Shown piece after piece: positions 51,588 to 60,591 of a stretch of DNA of 64,000 nucleotides; within the stretch, counting starts at the first letter, position 1; every line of letters begins with the position of its first letter. The stretch spans positions 1 to 64,000 of the forward strand of contig CAYTPV010000002.1 of NCBI GenBank assembly GCA_964440115.1, read 5' to 3'. The notes beneath the pieces were generated by a model. It had not been told where the DNA came from. It made no database searches and saw only the letters and a program-made list of their open reading frames with translations. The position numbers were made by a program, and so were the translations under genes. This stretch comes from JAEWWD01 sp964440115 (GTDB lineage Bacteria > Bacillota > Clostridia > Christensenellales > CAG-138).

Positions 51588-52160
51588 TCATTGATTACTA
51601 ATAAATTGGAGCATACCGAAGGTTATTTCATAGGCGATTCGATATGCACATTCAATAAAAGCATCAGTTTTTTCAATATAGTCATTGCAATTATCAGTAG
51701 ATATGCTTATGATCTGGGCTTCAGTTGAATTTACAAGCTCGATCAATAATGCTTGCAGTACAGGCAAGTTCCAATAGCTTCCGATCTGAAAGAATATCTG
51801 TACTAATTCATTCGTAAGCTCATACATAGCTTGCCTCTGTTTAGAAATGGCAGGCTTTATATTATCCCTGTATGCTTCAATCATTAATTCTAGGTTGTGG
51901 ATATATTTAAGATAGTTAATTTTCACTCTATGACCAATAAGCTCCCCGAAGTATTCGGAGAATAAATCCCGAAATTGATCGGAAATCTGCACAAGACGAA
52001 ACTCTATGGAATCTCGTCCGTCTTTACCTCTAATATCGTACATAACTCCAGATATCAGGATCGTTATCCACAGATTGTTATCTACCCAAAGTCTTCGTAT
52101 ATTATTTGAAAGCAGCACTTGGCTGGACAAATTTCTTGTTGGGTAATGCACAATACACAT
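51588..52160 (-). CDS. Hypothetical 190-residue protein upstream of the metallopeptidase-like gene
   Basis: Not recognised. Mostly helical after a beta start (LWITILISGVMYDIRGKDGRD): FRDLFSEYFGELIGHRVK, KYIHNLELMIEAY, YELTNELVQIFFQIG. AGAGGG precedes ATG 52160. Same strand as the HExxH gene with a 143-base gap; the pair may be functionally linked. Confidence 0.55.
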   Translation of the reverse strand: MCIVHYPTRNLSSQVLLSNNIRRLWVDNNLWITILISGVMYDIRGKDGRDSIEFRLVQISDQFRDLFSEYFGELIGHRVKINYLKYIHNLELMIEAYRDNIKPAISKQRQAMYELTNELVQIFFQIGSYWNLPVLQALLIELVNSTEAQIISISTDNCNDYIEKTDAFIECAYRIAYEITFGMLQFISNQ

Positions 52161-52550
52161 ATTATCATCCCTCTAATCAACCTAATGCAATATATGTATT
52201 GTTCACATTAATTGTTTCATTATGAGGCAGAAAAATTAAAGTATTGTGATTTGGTTGTCTGACAGGGGACTCAATGCGGCTTCGTCCGTCTATTTACGGA
52301 ACCGTTGACGGAACCTTCAAAAGTCAGACTTATATGATATTGTGAGAGATTTGTGACATCGAATAATTAAAATGAATATATTATATTGAGCATGGTCATA
52401 AGCAGTGCTATGTTCCATGCCGAATACTCTCTCCTCCCTCCTGCTTTAACAAAGCAGGAGGTTTTAATTATAACGGCAATCAGCGTAACTAAAATTGCCG
52501 ATACTGACGATCCCGGCTTAGTATTTTTCCTGTAAAGAAGATTATTGTTT

Positions 52551-52663
52551 TGGTTGGGACAACAGCACACCACCCCTCGGGATATCTATAACCTGCAGGA
52601 TGCCAAGATCGTATTTTACAACCTGGCCGAAAGTGTAGCCGCACGGCTACGGGAGTCCGCTTG
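52551..52663 (+). pseudogene. Y-family polymerase (dinB) fragment
   Basis: LGQQHTTPRDIYNLQDAKIV-FYNLAESVAARLRES is about 85% identical to residues 270-305 of the intact dinB at 38466-39716 and is out of any reading context. It is on the opposite strand and 13 kb away, so it is the remnant of a second, related element rather than a local copy. The flanking 52161-52550 holds no gene. Confidence 0.85.
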
Positions 52664-52734
52664 TTTTTTATAGAGCGCTTGAGCGGTAGTATTGATTGCG
52701 TTGGTATCCATACGTAGGTAATGACATCCGTTCT

Positions 52735-53070
52735 TTAATGCAAGCGAACAAACTTACTGCAAATGCCACGGCCGGATACGTCCGGATCTACTACCAGTGT
52801 GTGGAGTACCATGACCTCAGAGCTGGGAACATTGAATTCCCATTGGCAGTTTACATATTCAGGCTCCTGTTTCTGATTGATTCTAGCCGCCGCGAGTATG
52901 CATCCATCTTCTTCAAAGACAAATAGGTCATCTCTGTCCAGAGCATCCAAGGCAGTTTTTCTGTTGGATATATATTTTCTGCCAACCAGTATGGGCCTTT
53001 CCTTCCGCCTCAAGCTCTAAGATTATATCGTATATCTTTACGACTTCTGGAATGTCATTTTTGAATACGC
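52735..53070 (-). pseudogene. GNAT acetyltransferase remnant
   Basis: Minus-strand frames give FKNDIPEVVKIYDIILELEA, then after a frameshift ILVGRKYISNRKTALDALDR-DDLFVFEEDGCILAAARINQ and EVMVLHTLVVDPDVSGRGIC-SKFVR, the acetyl-CoA-binding part of a GNAT enzyme. It stops soon after the GRG motif; the C-terminal half is missing. Confidence 0.75.
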
Positions 53071-53120
53071 CGCCAAAAACCCATTAGGGCCTTTTCGACC
53101 CGTTAACGGCAGTTTTATTT

Positions 53121-53180
53121 AATGCATATTTGGAAATATCAGTTGACACGGCAAAAAAAAGGCCCCAGCTTTGGGCACTT
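53121..53180 (+). repeat. Diverged repeat, copy 2 (copy 1 at 48421-48480)
   Basis: See copy 1. Here AATGCATAT, ATCAGTTGACACGG, AAAAAAAA and GGCCCC-GCTTTGGGC. No gene lies between it and the recombinase tail at 53223. Confidence 0.5.
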
Positions 53181-53222
53181 ATCATGGCAGCTGATTTGAG
53201 CGCATTTCTATGAGAGCAACCC

Positions 53223-53342
53223 ACTGCTATTACTGAATACGACGAACCGCTTGTCAGGAGACTGATTGAAGAAGTCTTTGTTTATGAGGACAAATTCACC
53301 GTTGAATTCAAGTCCGGCGTGGTGGTAGATCTGGAAGTATAA
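53223..53342 (+). pseudogene. C-terminal tail of a second large serine recombinase
   Basis: TAITEYDEPLVRRLIEEVFV-YEDKFTVEFKSGVVVDLEV and stop: the characteristic C-terminal end of Tn4451/TnpX-type recombinases of Clostridia. Nothing upstream is in frame. It is unrelated in sequence to the recombinase at 21050. Bases 53343-53635 hold no gene. Confidence 0.75.
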
Positions 53343-53635
53343 GATTGAAAATGCAACAAGGCACATTACGAAATTATCAACGTAGGGTGCCTTGCTTTGT
53401 TGTGTTCAAACTTAAAGATAAACTGGTATTTGATGCACTACGGGCTATGCTCATTAGCTTCGCTGTTTCTCATTGACCCCGGTATTGGTTTTACTCTTCA
53501 ACACCCTAAGATGGTCATTATAATGCCGAAACATCTTTAATAGCGTATATCCAAAGGTATTTGGGTACACATCATGACGGATATGCATAGTATAATAACA
53601 GTTATACCCACAAACTATCAGAAAGGAAAGTTAAA

Positions 53636-54442
53636 ATGAACAAATATATTAAAGCCACCAACAATATGGCTAAAGTTGGAGACAATATGAGATACGAGAA
53701 GGGTGAAAAGCTTTGCTGCGATAAGCATAAGGAATGCCAGGATAATTCCTTAGAAAAGCATGAAGAAAAACACTGCAAAGACGACTGCTTGAAATTCGAA
53801 GGCAGGATCTGCCGTGAGGACAAAGCCCCCGATGAAAAGTGCGGATGCCACAAGGAAGAGCCCGATGAAAAGTGCGGATGCCGCAAGGAAGAGCCCGATG
53901 AAAAGTGCGGATGCCACAAGGAAGAGCCCAATGAAAAGGTGTCCTGCTGCAGGTGCAACTCCGAAGAGAACTGCGAGAATCTTAGGATAGCACATGCCAC
54001 GGGTCAGCAGGTGTCAATCGTACTCAAAAGCGGCAGCGTGTTGGAGGGCTGCATTGTTGAAAAATTGTTCCCGACCTCCTTCAGGGTGTGGCTGGAGCCG
54101 GCCGAACCGGTGGAGCCGGGCGAGGACATCGACAAGGCGATAGTGGCCATACACGCCGTCGATTTTATCCTTTTCAGCCCAGAGGGTCCCGAACAGGATT
54201 TCACTCCGTTCTTCGACGAGCCGAACGACCGTTGCCTAGAAGGCATCCGGGAGGCACTGGGATTTGCCTTGGAAACCAACCAGTCCGTGAACGTCAACTT
54301 GAACATTGAAACGGAAGAGCCCACAAGAGACGAAGGAATCATCAAGAGGGTAGGCTGTGAAACCTTTACGATTCTTTCAGAAGAGACAAATACGAGAGTC
54401 ACGTATGACATCGAGAGACTCGAATACGTCGAATACTCGTGA
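53636..54442 (+). CDS. Cys-rich protein with tandem DEKCGCHKEEP repeats
   Basis: 268 residues. Residues 1-60 are Lys/Cys-rich (KLCCDKHKECQD, HCKDDCLKFEGRICRED); three to four 11-residue repeats follow (PDEKCGCHKEE), encoded by a 33-bp tandem repeat; residues 115-268 form a Cys-poor, acidic beta-rich part with two similar halves (QQVSIVLKSGSVLEGCIVEKL and QSVNVNLNIETEE...DEGIIKRVG). The Cys/His-rich front could bind metal or crosslink in a spore coat; the rear recalls small LSm-like barrels. AGAAAGG precedes ATG 53636. Family unknown. Confidence 0.7.
   Translation: MNKYIKATNNMAKVGDNMRYEKGEKLCCDKHKECQDNSLEKHEEKHCKDDCLKFEGRICREDKAPDEKCGCHKEEPDEKCGCRKEEPDEKCGCHKEEPNEKVSCCRCNSEENCENLRIAHATGQQVSIVLKSGSVLEGCIVEKLFPTSFRVWLEPAEPVEPGEDIDKAIVAIHAVDFILFSPEGPEQDFTPFFDEPNDRCLEGIREALGFALETNQSVNVNLNIETEEPTRDEGIIKRVGCETFTILSEETNTRVTYDIERLEYVEYS
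53828..53938 (+). repeat. 33-bp coding tandem repeat
   Basis: Unit CCCGATGAAAAGTGCGGATG... starts at 53828, 53861, 53894 and (partial, one change) 53927. The copies are almost identical, so expansion is recent. Confidence 0.9.
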
Positions 54443-54488
54443 TAGGCGGCTCTCCGCATAATTGAAAAAAGCGCTCTCCGCTCTCTAT

Positions 54489-54606
54489 GCGTCATTCCAT
54501 AGGAATGACGCCTCTTTGTGCATTTTGGGGATGCGCGGGTGCATGTATTTAAACGAGCGGGTCAAGGCCCCGCCCGTACCTAAGCGTCATTCCGATAGAA
54601 TGATGC
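54489..54606. repeat. Two related hairpins
   Basis: GCGTCATTCC-ATA-GGAATGACGC (54489-54511) and GCGTCATTC-CGATA-GAATGATGC (54584-54606) share the same stem sequence 95 bases apart. The first may end the Cys-rich gene's transcript. The gap 54443-55115 has no gene. Confidence 0.7.
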
Positions 54607-54803
54607 CACCCCTCCGAGCAGGAACGGCAGCTTCGCAAGGGCCGCAGTGGGAGGCTGCGTTTGCATAGCAAATGCGGGAACCACGGTAAAGCGGGATAAA
54701 GCCTTGGAGATGGATCAACCACCAGTTTACTGCTATAGTTGTAATACAGCATAGAAGCACTATCTCCTATTAATCATCTTGAGTTACCTGTATTTACTGC
54801 CTA

Positions 54804-54925
54804 CGTCAAACCCGCTCTCTCAACCCCGACAAATCCGGAAAACATCCAACCTGCTCTCTCGTTAGCACCCCACATCTAATCTGCTCTGTACCAAAGACCG
54901 ACATCCAATCTACTCTGTACGCTTC
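54804..54925 (+). repeat. Imperfect direct repeats near the integrase remnant
   Basis: ACATCCAACCTGCTCTCTC (54842), ACATCTAATCTGCTCTGTAC (54872) and ACATCCAATCTACTCTGTAC (54901), with a weaker copy at about 54804 (CGTCAAACCCGCTCTCTC). Spacing is about 38, 30 and 29 bases. They could be integrase arm-binding sites, since the integrase remnant begins 190 bases away. Confidence 0.5.
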
Positions 54926-55115
54926 AAAATCAATCCTTACGGACTTATTCCCTCGGGACGATAGAACCGCAGCCTTGAGGACCATGCTTCCAACGCCGAA
55001 AGTCCGAAAAAGCTTAATTTACTGGGCGCACCCACCATTATTGGGTATTTAAGGATGTGAACTGTATACTAGAAAGAACCTGTGAAGTTCGAATCGAATG
55101 AATTGCGAACCACTC

Positions 55116-55841
55116 TTATTGCAACAACCGCCTAAAAGCCTCGTCGATCATCGCAGCAGCACGCTGCTGATCGCCATCCATTTCGTGCCCGTATACCCCG
55201 TCTGTATCCATATCTCTGCTATGCCCTACGATCATTTTCTTGAGAGCATCCGGCATGTCCTTATTTATAGAAACAAATGTATGACGAAGTTCGTAGGGAG
55301 TCATATCGTCTATGCCGTTATGCGCACGATACGAGGCCCAGCGCTTTTCCAGCGTCTTGGTTTTAGCCGGGCTGCCGTCCGGTGCTGGGAAGGCATACTG
55401 AGATACAAGGCCAGCTCGTCTAAGCATTGCTTGCTGATCGGCCCATGCTTGCCTTGCTAAAGCAGGAAGGATGATCGTCTTTGTTGATGAAAACAGGGTC
55501 TTCAGGCTCTTAGGCTGCACTACACTCTTCTTGGGGGCAGGTGCATTACGCGGAATAGGCAATATCTCCGGGTGCAAGTCCGTGAATTTTAGGCCGCGGC
55601 AGTATTTTAAGAACGCCATCATGCAATTACGGATGTTCGTGATCCACTTCTTGCTCTTCCCCGCCTTATACGCAACCGCTATGACGTCTTTTAGGTCTTG
55701 TTCATTTACGCGACCGATACGCTTTGTTCCGAAGGCTGGTTTGACCCACGCATTTCCTATCGTTTCGTATTGCCTCCAATGCCCCTCTGATGTGGTTTCC
55801 TTAAGACTGCTGATCCATTGGTCAAAGAGCATATCAAGAAC
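55116..55841 (-). pseudogene. Tyrosine integrase with internal deletion
   Basis: LFDQWISSLKETTSEGHWRQ and AFGTKRIGRVNEQDLKDVIA are the core-binding domain; the catalytic domain resumes with LARQAWADQQAMLRRAG, TPYELRHTFVSI, IVGHSRDMDTDGVYGHEM (His/Arg boxes and Tyr nucleophile). Between SLKTLFSSTKTI and ILPALARQ about 80 residues are missing, including the first catalytic Arg, so it cannot recombine. The first ~40 codons of the open frame come from the neighbouring remnant. Confidence 0.85.
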
Positions 55842-56302
55842 TACGCCACTATTGCCGAATGGGGCGACGACCTGAAAGGCCGCCCGATCCGTGTAATTAT
55901 TGAGCAAGAAACATACAATGGCAAGACCAATGCAAAGGTCAAGTTCCAGAACGAGACGAAGCATAAGCCTTTTTGGCAGAGAGAGGGGCTTGAAATGCCC
56001 AACTGTGTCAAGGAAGCGGTCAAAGACTACCGCAGCAAGATGGATGTTATTGGCGCCTTTCTGGATGATTGCTGCACAATAGGCCCCGGAAGCGAAACAA
56101 CCGCGTCCTGTTCAAGGCATACCTCCAGTGGGCTAAGGCGAACAACGAGTACGAAATGACCAGTACCAAGTTCGGCGTAGAGCTATCCAAGCGGTTTGAG
56201 AAGATCAAAGAGGGTGGTTTTATGCGTTATGCTGGCATTCGTTTGCTTGGAGACCGCAGGCCATATCAGGTGACAATCGGTTGCAGGGGCGTGGAGGGTT
56301 AG
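55830..56302 (+). pseudogene. Fused remnants of phage DUF669-like and primase-helicase genes
   Basis: IKNYATIAEWGDDLKGRPIR and QETYNGKTNAKVKF match the DUF669 phage recombination family. This passes in frame into WQREGLEMPNCVKEAVKDYR and MDVIGAFLDDCCT, the C-terminal region of a D5/P4-type primase, then a frameshift (near 56095) to VLFKAYLQWAKANNEYEMTS and FGVELSKRFEKIKEGG. A deletion has joined the two genes. Confidence 0.75.
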
Positions 56303-56412
56303 GAGGCTTAAGGGCCGTTTCCTATACTTTATATATATATTTCTTTTAATTTATACATAAAAGGATAAGAAAAAACCCTCCAACCCTCCAAACCCTCCAG
56401 AAAGGACTTCTT

Positions 56413-56772
56413 ATGGATTTTGCCGGTGAGATTATTGTACTTGCAACCAGAAAAGCATGGCGGATGCGCTTTATAATGAACTGGGATGAAACAGCAACGC
56501 CACCCGCTGTCTACATCAGAGATGCAGAGCCCGCAAGATGCAGAAGCATCTGGTGGTGCGAGTGGCGTAAAGGATCTGCCGCCCGAAGGGCCAGAGGATT
56601 AGGCTGGAGCCATTACTCTTACAGATCCACTCGTGAGATCCGCCGCCCGAAGGGCCAGAGATTTAGGCGCGAACGCCATTACTCTTACGGATCTCAATAT
56701 CAGCGTATCACATTATTTTACAGCGTCAAGGGTCTATCGACAAAGCGCGTGCAAATCCGGGATTATTGTTAA
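56413..56772 (+). CDS. Doubtful 119-residue protein over a tandem repeat
   Basis: Arg/Trp/Tyr-rich with HYSYRSTREIRRPKGQRFRR arising from a 64-bp duplication. GAAAGGA precedes ATG 56413 and three CCCTCCAAA-like repeats (56376-56400) lie just before it. No family; it could be a remnant of a phage gene. Confidence 0.3.
   Translation: MDFAGEIIVLATRKAWRMRFIMNWDETATPPAVYIRDAEPARCRSIWWCEWRKGSAARRARGLGWSHYSYRSTREIRRPKGQRFRRERHYSYGSQYQRITLFYSVKGLSTKRVQIRDYC
56572..56699 (+). repeat. 64-bp tandem duplication
   Basis: GCCGCCCGAAGGGCCAGAG starts at 56578 and again at 56642; both copies continue with TTAGGC and CCATTACTCTTAC-GATC. The copies are about 80-85% identical. Confidence 0.8.
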
Positions 56773-57007
56773 ACCAGTCACGTGCAATTGGGTTTGATAC
56801 GACAGAGGAAAAATTTCTGCTTTGCAGATGCGCAACGGCAGAGCACATCAAGGTGTGAAGCAGGCGAGAGTTTTGCAGTGTAGGACTGACAAAGACACCT
56901 TGAAAATCCGCCAAATTTTCCGCTACGGTTGGAAATGCAACTTCGGCAAGGACATTACCTTGAGAGTCTTCTACGTATACACGTTCTTGTTCAACTTGGA
57001 TTTCCAC
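56726..57007 (-). CDS. GNAT-like (YjdJ-type) small acetyltransferase-fold protein
   Basis: 93 residues. VEIQVEQERVYVEDSQGNVL, AEVAFPTVAENLADFQGVFV and LLHTLMCSAVAHLQSRNFSS follow the minimal NATD1/YjdJ fold. The usual acetyl-CoA P-loop (R-G-x-G-x-A) reads QNSRLLHT, so catalysis is doubtful. GTG 57007 follows GAGGTGA. Its reading frame overlaps the doubtful gene at 56413. Confidence 0.65.
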   Translation of the reverse strand: MEIQVEQERVYVEDSQGNVLAEVAFPTVAENLADFQGVFVSPTLQNSRLLHTLMCSAVAHLQSRNFSSVVSNPIARDWFNNNPGFARALSIDP

Positions 57008-57077
57008 TGTCTCACCTCGAGGAAAGTATATCATAAAAAACGACTTGAACAAACATTTACATGTTAGGGGGTATCGG

Positions 57078-57485
57078 ATGAATACAAAGGACTATCTGCG
57101 CCAAATTCGCTATACGGACAAGCGCATACATGATAAGCTCGAAGAAGTTGAGCAGCTGCGGAGCCTGGCAGAGCGCACAACAACTGTACTAACCGGCATG
57201 CCACGAAGCCACGGTGAGCAGGACAGATATAATACCATCTTTGCACGCATATGGGCGCTCGAAGAAGAGATCAATGGTGAAATAGATCGGCTTGTAGATT
57301 TGAAAACCGAAGTGCGGCGCAGGATCGAGGCGATACCCGACGAGCGGTATAAGACGATATTGTCGGCAAAGTATCTCTGTTACCAGACGTGGGAGCAGAT
57401 TGCGGATGGAATGGGCTTTCAGGACGTGCGGAATGTGTATTACCTGCACGGCCGAGCATTGTGGGCATTTCAAAATACCGCGTGA
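57078..57485 (+). CDS. Phage DUF1492/ArpU-like late transcription regulator
   Basis: 135 residues. Coiled-coil N-terminal half (YLRQIRYTDKRIHDKLEEVE) and a sigma-70 region-4-like helix-turn-helix (KTILSAKYLCYQTWEQIADG then VRNVYYLHGRAL). AGGGGG precedes ATG 57078. In phages this gene lies just before HNH and terminase genes, as here. Confidence 0.85.
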   Translation: MNTKDYLRQIRYTDKRIHDKLEEVEQLRSLAERTTTVLTGMPRSHGEQDRYNTIFARIWALEEEINGEIDRLVDLKTEVRRRIEAIPDERYKTILSAKYLCYQTWEQIADGMGFQDVRNVYYLHGRALWAFQNTA

Positions 57486-57626
57486 CTATTCATTGTTTTT
57501 CATGTATTGACGGTGATATAGTGTAATCAGTAAAAATAATTTGGCCTCCCATAAGGCACCCGATGGCTGCACTTTGGTGAGGTGACTTCGGGTGCCGTTG
57601 ATTTTCGGCTTGGCGGATCATTTCCA

Positions 57627-57737
57627 TTACCAACGATGATGGTGACGGTGATGGCGACGACGACGACGCTCGCTGGTATCAAAACCGAAGGGGCTAAAAA
57701 AGGGGCTAAAGAAGCGCGGTCCAAAAAACCTTGGCAT
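57627..57737 (-). CDS. 36-residue Phe/Pro and Arg/His-rich protein
   Basis: AGGAGGTGATTCT precedes ATG 57737, a near-perfect Shine-Dalgarno. The peptide starts MPRFFGPRFFSPFFSPFGFD, continues TSER, then only Arg, His and a final Trp before TAA. The hydrophobic/aromatic head and cationic tail suggest a membrane, nucleic-acid or spore-coat peptide. No family recognised. On the opposite strand to its phage-derived neighbours and closed at its far end by the CACCCGA...TCGGGTG stem (about 57557-57594). Confidence 0.7.
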   Translation of the reverse strand: MPRFFGPRFFSPFFSPFGFDTSERRRRRHHRHHHRW

Positions 57738-57924
57738 AGAATCACCTCCTACATAATCGAATATATACTATACTATTCAAACAGAATAGGCATTGTGAAT
57801 GGTATACGGTGCGCCTTTCGGGGCGCTTTTGTTATGCCTTTAGGTGTGTAGACCGTAAGGTCTGGGGAATATGCGCTATATCAGGGTGGGGGTTGGCGCA
57901 ACCAAACGCACGGAGGAAATCGCA

Positions 57925-58308
57925 ATGCCAGCACGCGCACTCCATTTCTGTAATCACCTAGGCTGCTCCAAGCTTGTGACTGACACCTATTGCATCGAGC
58001 ATGCTGCGCTGCATACCAAGCAGCAGGACAAGAACCGAGGTACAGCGTCTGAGCGTGGATACGGTTGGCGTTGGCAGCAGTATTCCAAAGCTTTCCTACG
58101 CAAGCCTGAGAACCAGATATACAAGCTGCATCTGCCCGGTTGTACTATATTGGCCCAGTGTGTGGATCATATTGATCCACCGGAGGGACCAGACAATCCG
58201 CGTTTCTGGGAGAAGACCAACCACCAAGCATCATGCATTCACTGCAACAGCGTCAAAGGACATCGCAAACTAAAGGGCAAGTTCGAGCTTGGGGGCAAGG
58301 GGGTATAA
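57925..58308 (+). CDS. Phage-type HNH endonuclease
   Basis: 127 residues. CNHLGCSKLVTDTYCIEH zinc-ligand start and CVDHIDPPEGPDNPRFWEKTNH-type HNH core with CIHCNSVKGHR at the end. Usually encoded beside the terminase and needed for DNA packaging in HK97-like phages. ATG 57925 is favoured by the conserved start PARALHFCNH. Its last codons overlap a surface-protein remnant on the other strand, so the phage module stops here. Confidence 0.85.
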   Translation: MPARALHFCNHLGCSKLVTDTYCIEHAALHTKQQDKNRGTASERGYGWRWQQYSKAFLRKPENQIYKLHLPGCTILAQCVDHIDPPEGPDNPRFWEKTNHQASCIHCNSVKGHRKLKGKFELGGKGV

Positions 58309-59000
58309 TCCTCTGGGTTACGAAGAGCGACAACGCCGGCGCCGGAGAGAGCAACCATTACGACGCCGAGGATGCTTGCGGCATCACCCGTCTTCGGGGG
58401 ATCCACGACGATGTTATCGGGAACGGTCACGTACGCGGTCCAGGGCTCTATGTCCACAGTCGCACTGATGGTATCGGCGGATACGAGATCTTCAAAGAAG
58501 GAGTCGCGCAGGTAGTTGCCAATGAGGAAGTAGTCGAGGCCGAACACGTCGACGACCACGTCTTCATAGATGTCCATGAAATCTTCGATGTCATCTTCAT
58601 CCGTGTTGATGACTGCGCCTTCCACGATGCCCAGCTCGTTTTTGGTGTTCACGCCCAGAGGAGTTGCTTGGTCTTCATCTTCGCCTGTAGCTACATCGAG
58701 GTCGATGGCCATACCAGTGGTGGCATTATCATCATCGACGAAGAGATAGATACCAACGATCTCGTTATCAGAATCTGCGTCGGTATTATCTATGTAGGCG
58801 ATGAGGTAGTAACCGTCGTCGTTACCGACACCATGCTTGTAGATGTCATATACATCACCATCGAGGGTAACAGTGAGAATCTCACTGCCCCAAAGCCCCT
58901 GGGCAGCGTCAAAGCCGTCCAAGCCATCGCCATCAACCAGCGACACTGTGATGGAAGCCTCATCGCCGGTGGCCTTGGCAAATACAAGGCACATCCCCGG
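58239..59000 (-). pseudogene. C-terminal fragment of an acidic surface protein
   Basis: Reads ATGDEASITVSLVDGDGLDG, long Asp-rich beta regions (YLIAYIDNTDADSDNEIV) and PPKTGDAASILGVVMVALSGAGVVALR, a membrane anchor like those after LPXTG-type motifs. No signal peptide: the 5' part is cut where it meets the MalT-like gene. The natural basic tail is replaced by read-through into the HNH gene. Broken at both ends. Confidence 0.65.
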
Positions 59001-60432
59001 TTGCAGCAGCAATATACCCATTTGCGGATGCAATCGTAGCGGGCAAAAGATTAAACTGTGTGGTGTCCGTTATAATAATATCATCCGGATAAGCATCTGC
59101 CTGACACCGATCGTACAATTCCTGCGCCTTGTCAAACCACGACCTGCAGGCTTCTACCTCTCCCATATCGAGCAGCGCCCAGCCATACCCCATAGCAAGC
59201 ACAGGACTCCTGTCAACAATGGCCGCAGGCAGTTTTTTTGCCATGTCGAGCCAAGATGCAGACTGAAGCTGAATGTCCATTTCAAACCATTTGCACTCTA
59301 TCAATGCCGCCGCATTGCCAAAGGCATTTGCCGTTATAAAGTGATGAATGGCCTCTTGCTCACGCCCATTTGATTTGAACCATAGTCCCGCACGAAGGTG
59401 GAGCTTTTCTAACTCGCTCTTTGACTGATGTTCTAGGCGTTGTCTGAGAAGATCTCTAAAAAGATGATGATATCGATACCATTGATGCGATAAATCCATG
59501 GAGATTATAAAACTGTTCGTCTTCACAAGTCTCTCAATGATGGTGCTGCTGGTGCCAGCTTCGAGCTGGAGCATATCATCACATAGGTCACCTGAAAAAG
59601 ACTCCAGCATGGAAGTAGAAAGCAAAAACGCCTTAATATCCGGAGAATGGCGCGCAAGTACCTCCTCCATCAGGTAGTCCATAATATAATAATTGCTTGC
59701 TGTAAACGTTTCGATAAAAATATCTATATCATCAAGTCCTTGCATGGATAGCGCCGTCATCTGAAGACCCGCAATCCATCCCTCCGTCCGATTGATGAGG
59801 TGCTGCAATTGCGCCTCTTCTAATGTTAAATGAAGCTGCTTAGAAAAATACGCTTTCACTTCTTCCTGTGTGAATCTGAGCTTTGAAATTCTTAACTCAA
59901 ATAGCCTCTTGCTTGCCCGCATCTTTGCCAAGGGAAATGGAGGGTCTTCTCTGGTAATCAATACCAACTGCATCGATGGTGGAAAGTGTTCGAGAATTGT
60001 CCTGAGCACTTGGTGAATCTGTTCATTTTGGATGACATGATAATCATCTAATACCAAAACAAACGGAGATGTAATAGTATGTAACTGATTAATCAATGCT
60101 TTTAATAATGCTTCAAACCCAATTGATTGAAAAGCTTCGAGCAACTGCTCCAGTGCCTCAGATACACGCTTATCAATCTGCTTAATACCAGCCGCAAGGT
60201 ATGAAAAAAACTGCATCAAATCATTATCCCAATCGTCTAGGCTGTACCAGCAGTGTGCCCGGTTCTGTTCCGATAACCAGGCACTGACAATGGTAGATTT
60301 TCCTGATCCAGCCTGTGCAGATACTAGAATAACACTTGCCCAGTTGCTTTCTTTAAGCAGTTCTTTTCTATATATCATGTTGATGGGCAACTGAGGCTTT
60401 TGTAGTTTTGTGTTCAATACGGGAAATATCAT
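58985..60432 (-). pseudogene. MalT-like STAND regulator, C-terminally truncated
   Basis: About 480 residues. Walker A SAQAGSGKST, Walker B FVLVLDDYH, VLITREDPPFPLAKMRA and RTEGWIAGLQMTALSM identify a MalT/LuxR-type STAND ATPase; the frame continues through HLRAGLWFKSNGREQEAIHH and ASANGYIAAATGD, then changes to unrelated codons. The TPR remainder and the C-terminal LuxR HTH are missing, so it cannot bind DNA as usual. Confidence 0.8.
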
Positions 60433-60591
60433 ACATCCTCCCTACTACCAAATCGATAGTTTGTCACAGAGATAAGATTATAAGGTTCTTTGTGAAAATA
60501 TAAAGTGTCTATAAAAGGATGATTATAGAAAAAGAATATTGCAGAATGGGTTAGAAAGCAAATGTATCTTAGTATTGAGATACATTTCCAG

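Noticed and set aside
54780..54930. CRISPR array suggested by ~30-base periodic repeats
   Set aside because: Only three or four copies, repeats too divergent, intervals of about 10 bases instead of spacers, and no cas genes.
55080..55100. GTTCGAATC at about 55088 as part of a tRNA
   Set aside because: No T stem, acceptor stem or CCA around it; chance match.
57582..57851. 89-residue plus-strand frame
   Set aside because: Overlaps the 36-residue minus-strand gene, which has a near-perfect Shine-Dalgarno and biased composition; this frame has neither.
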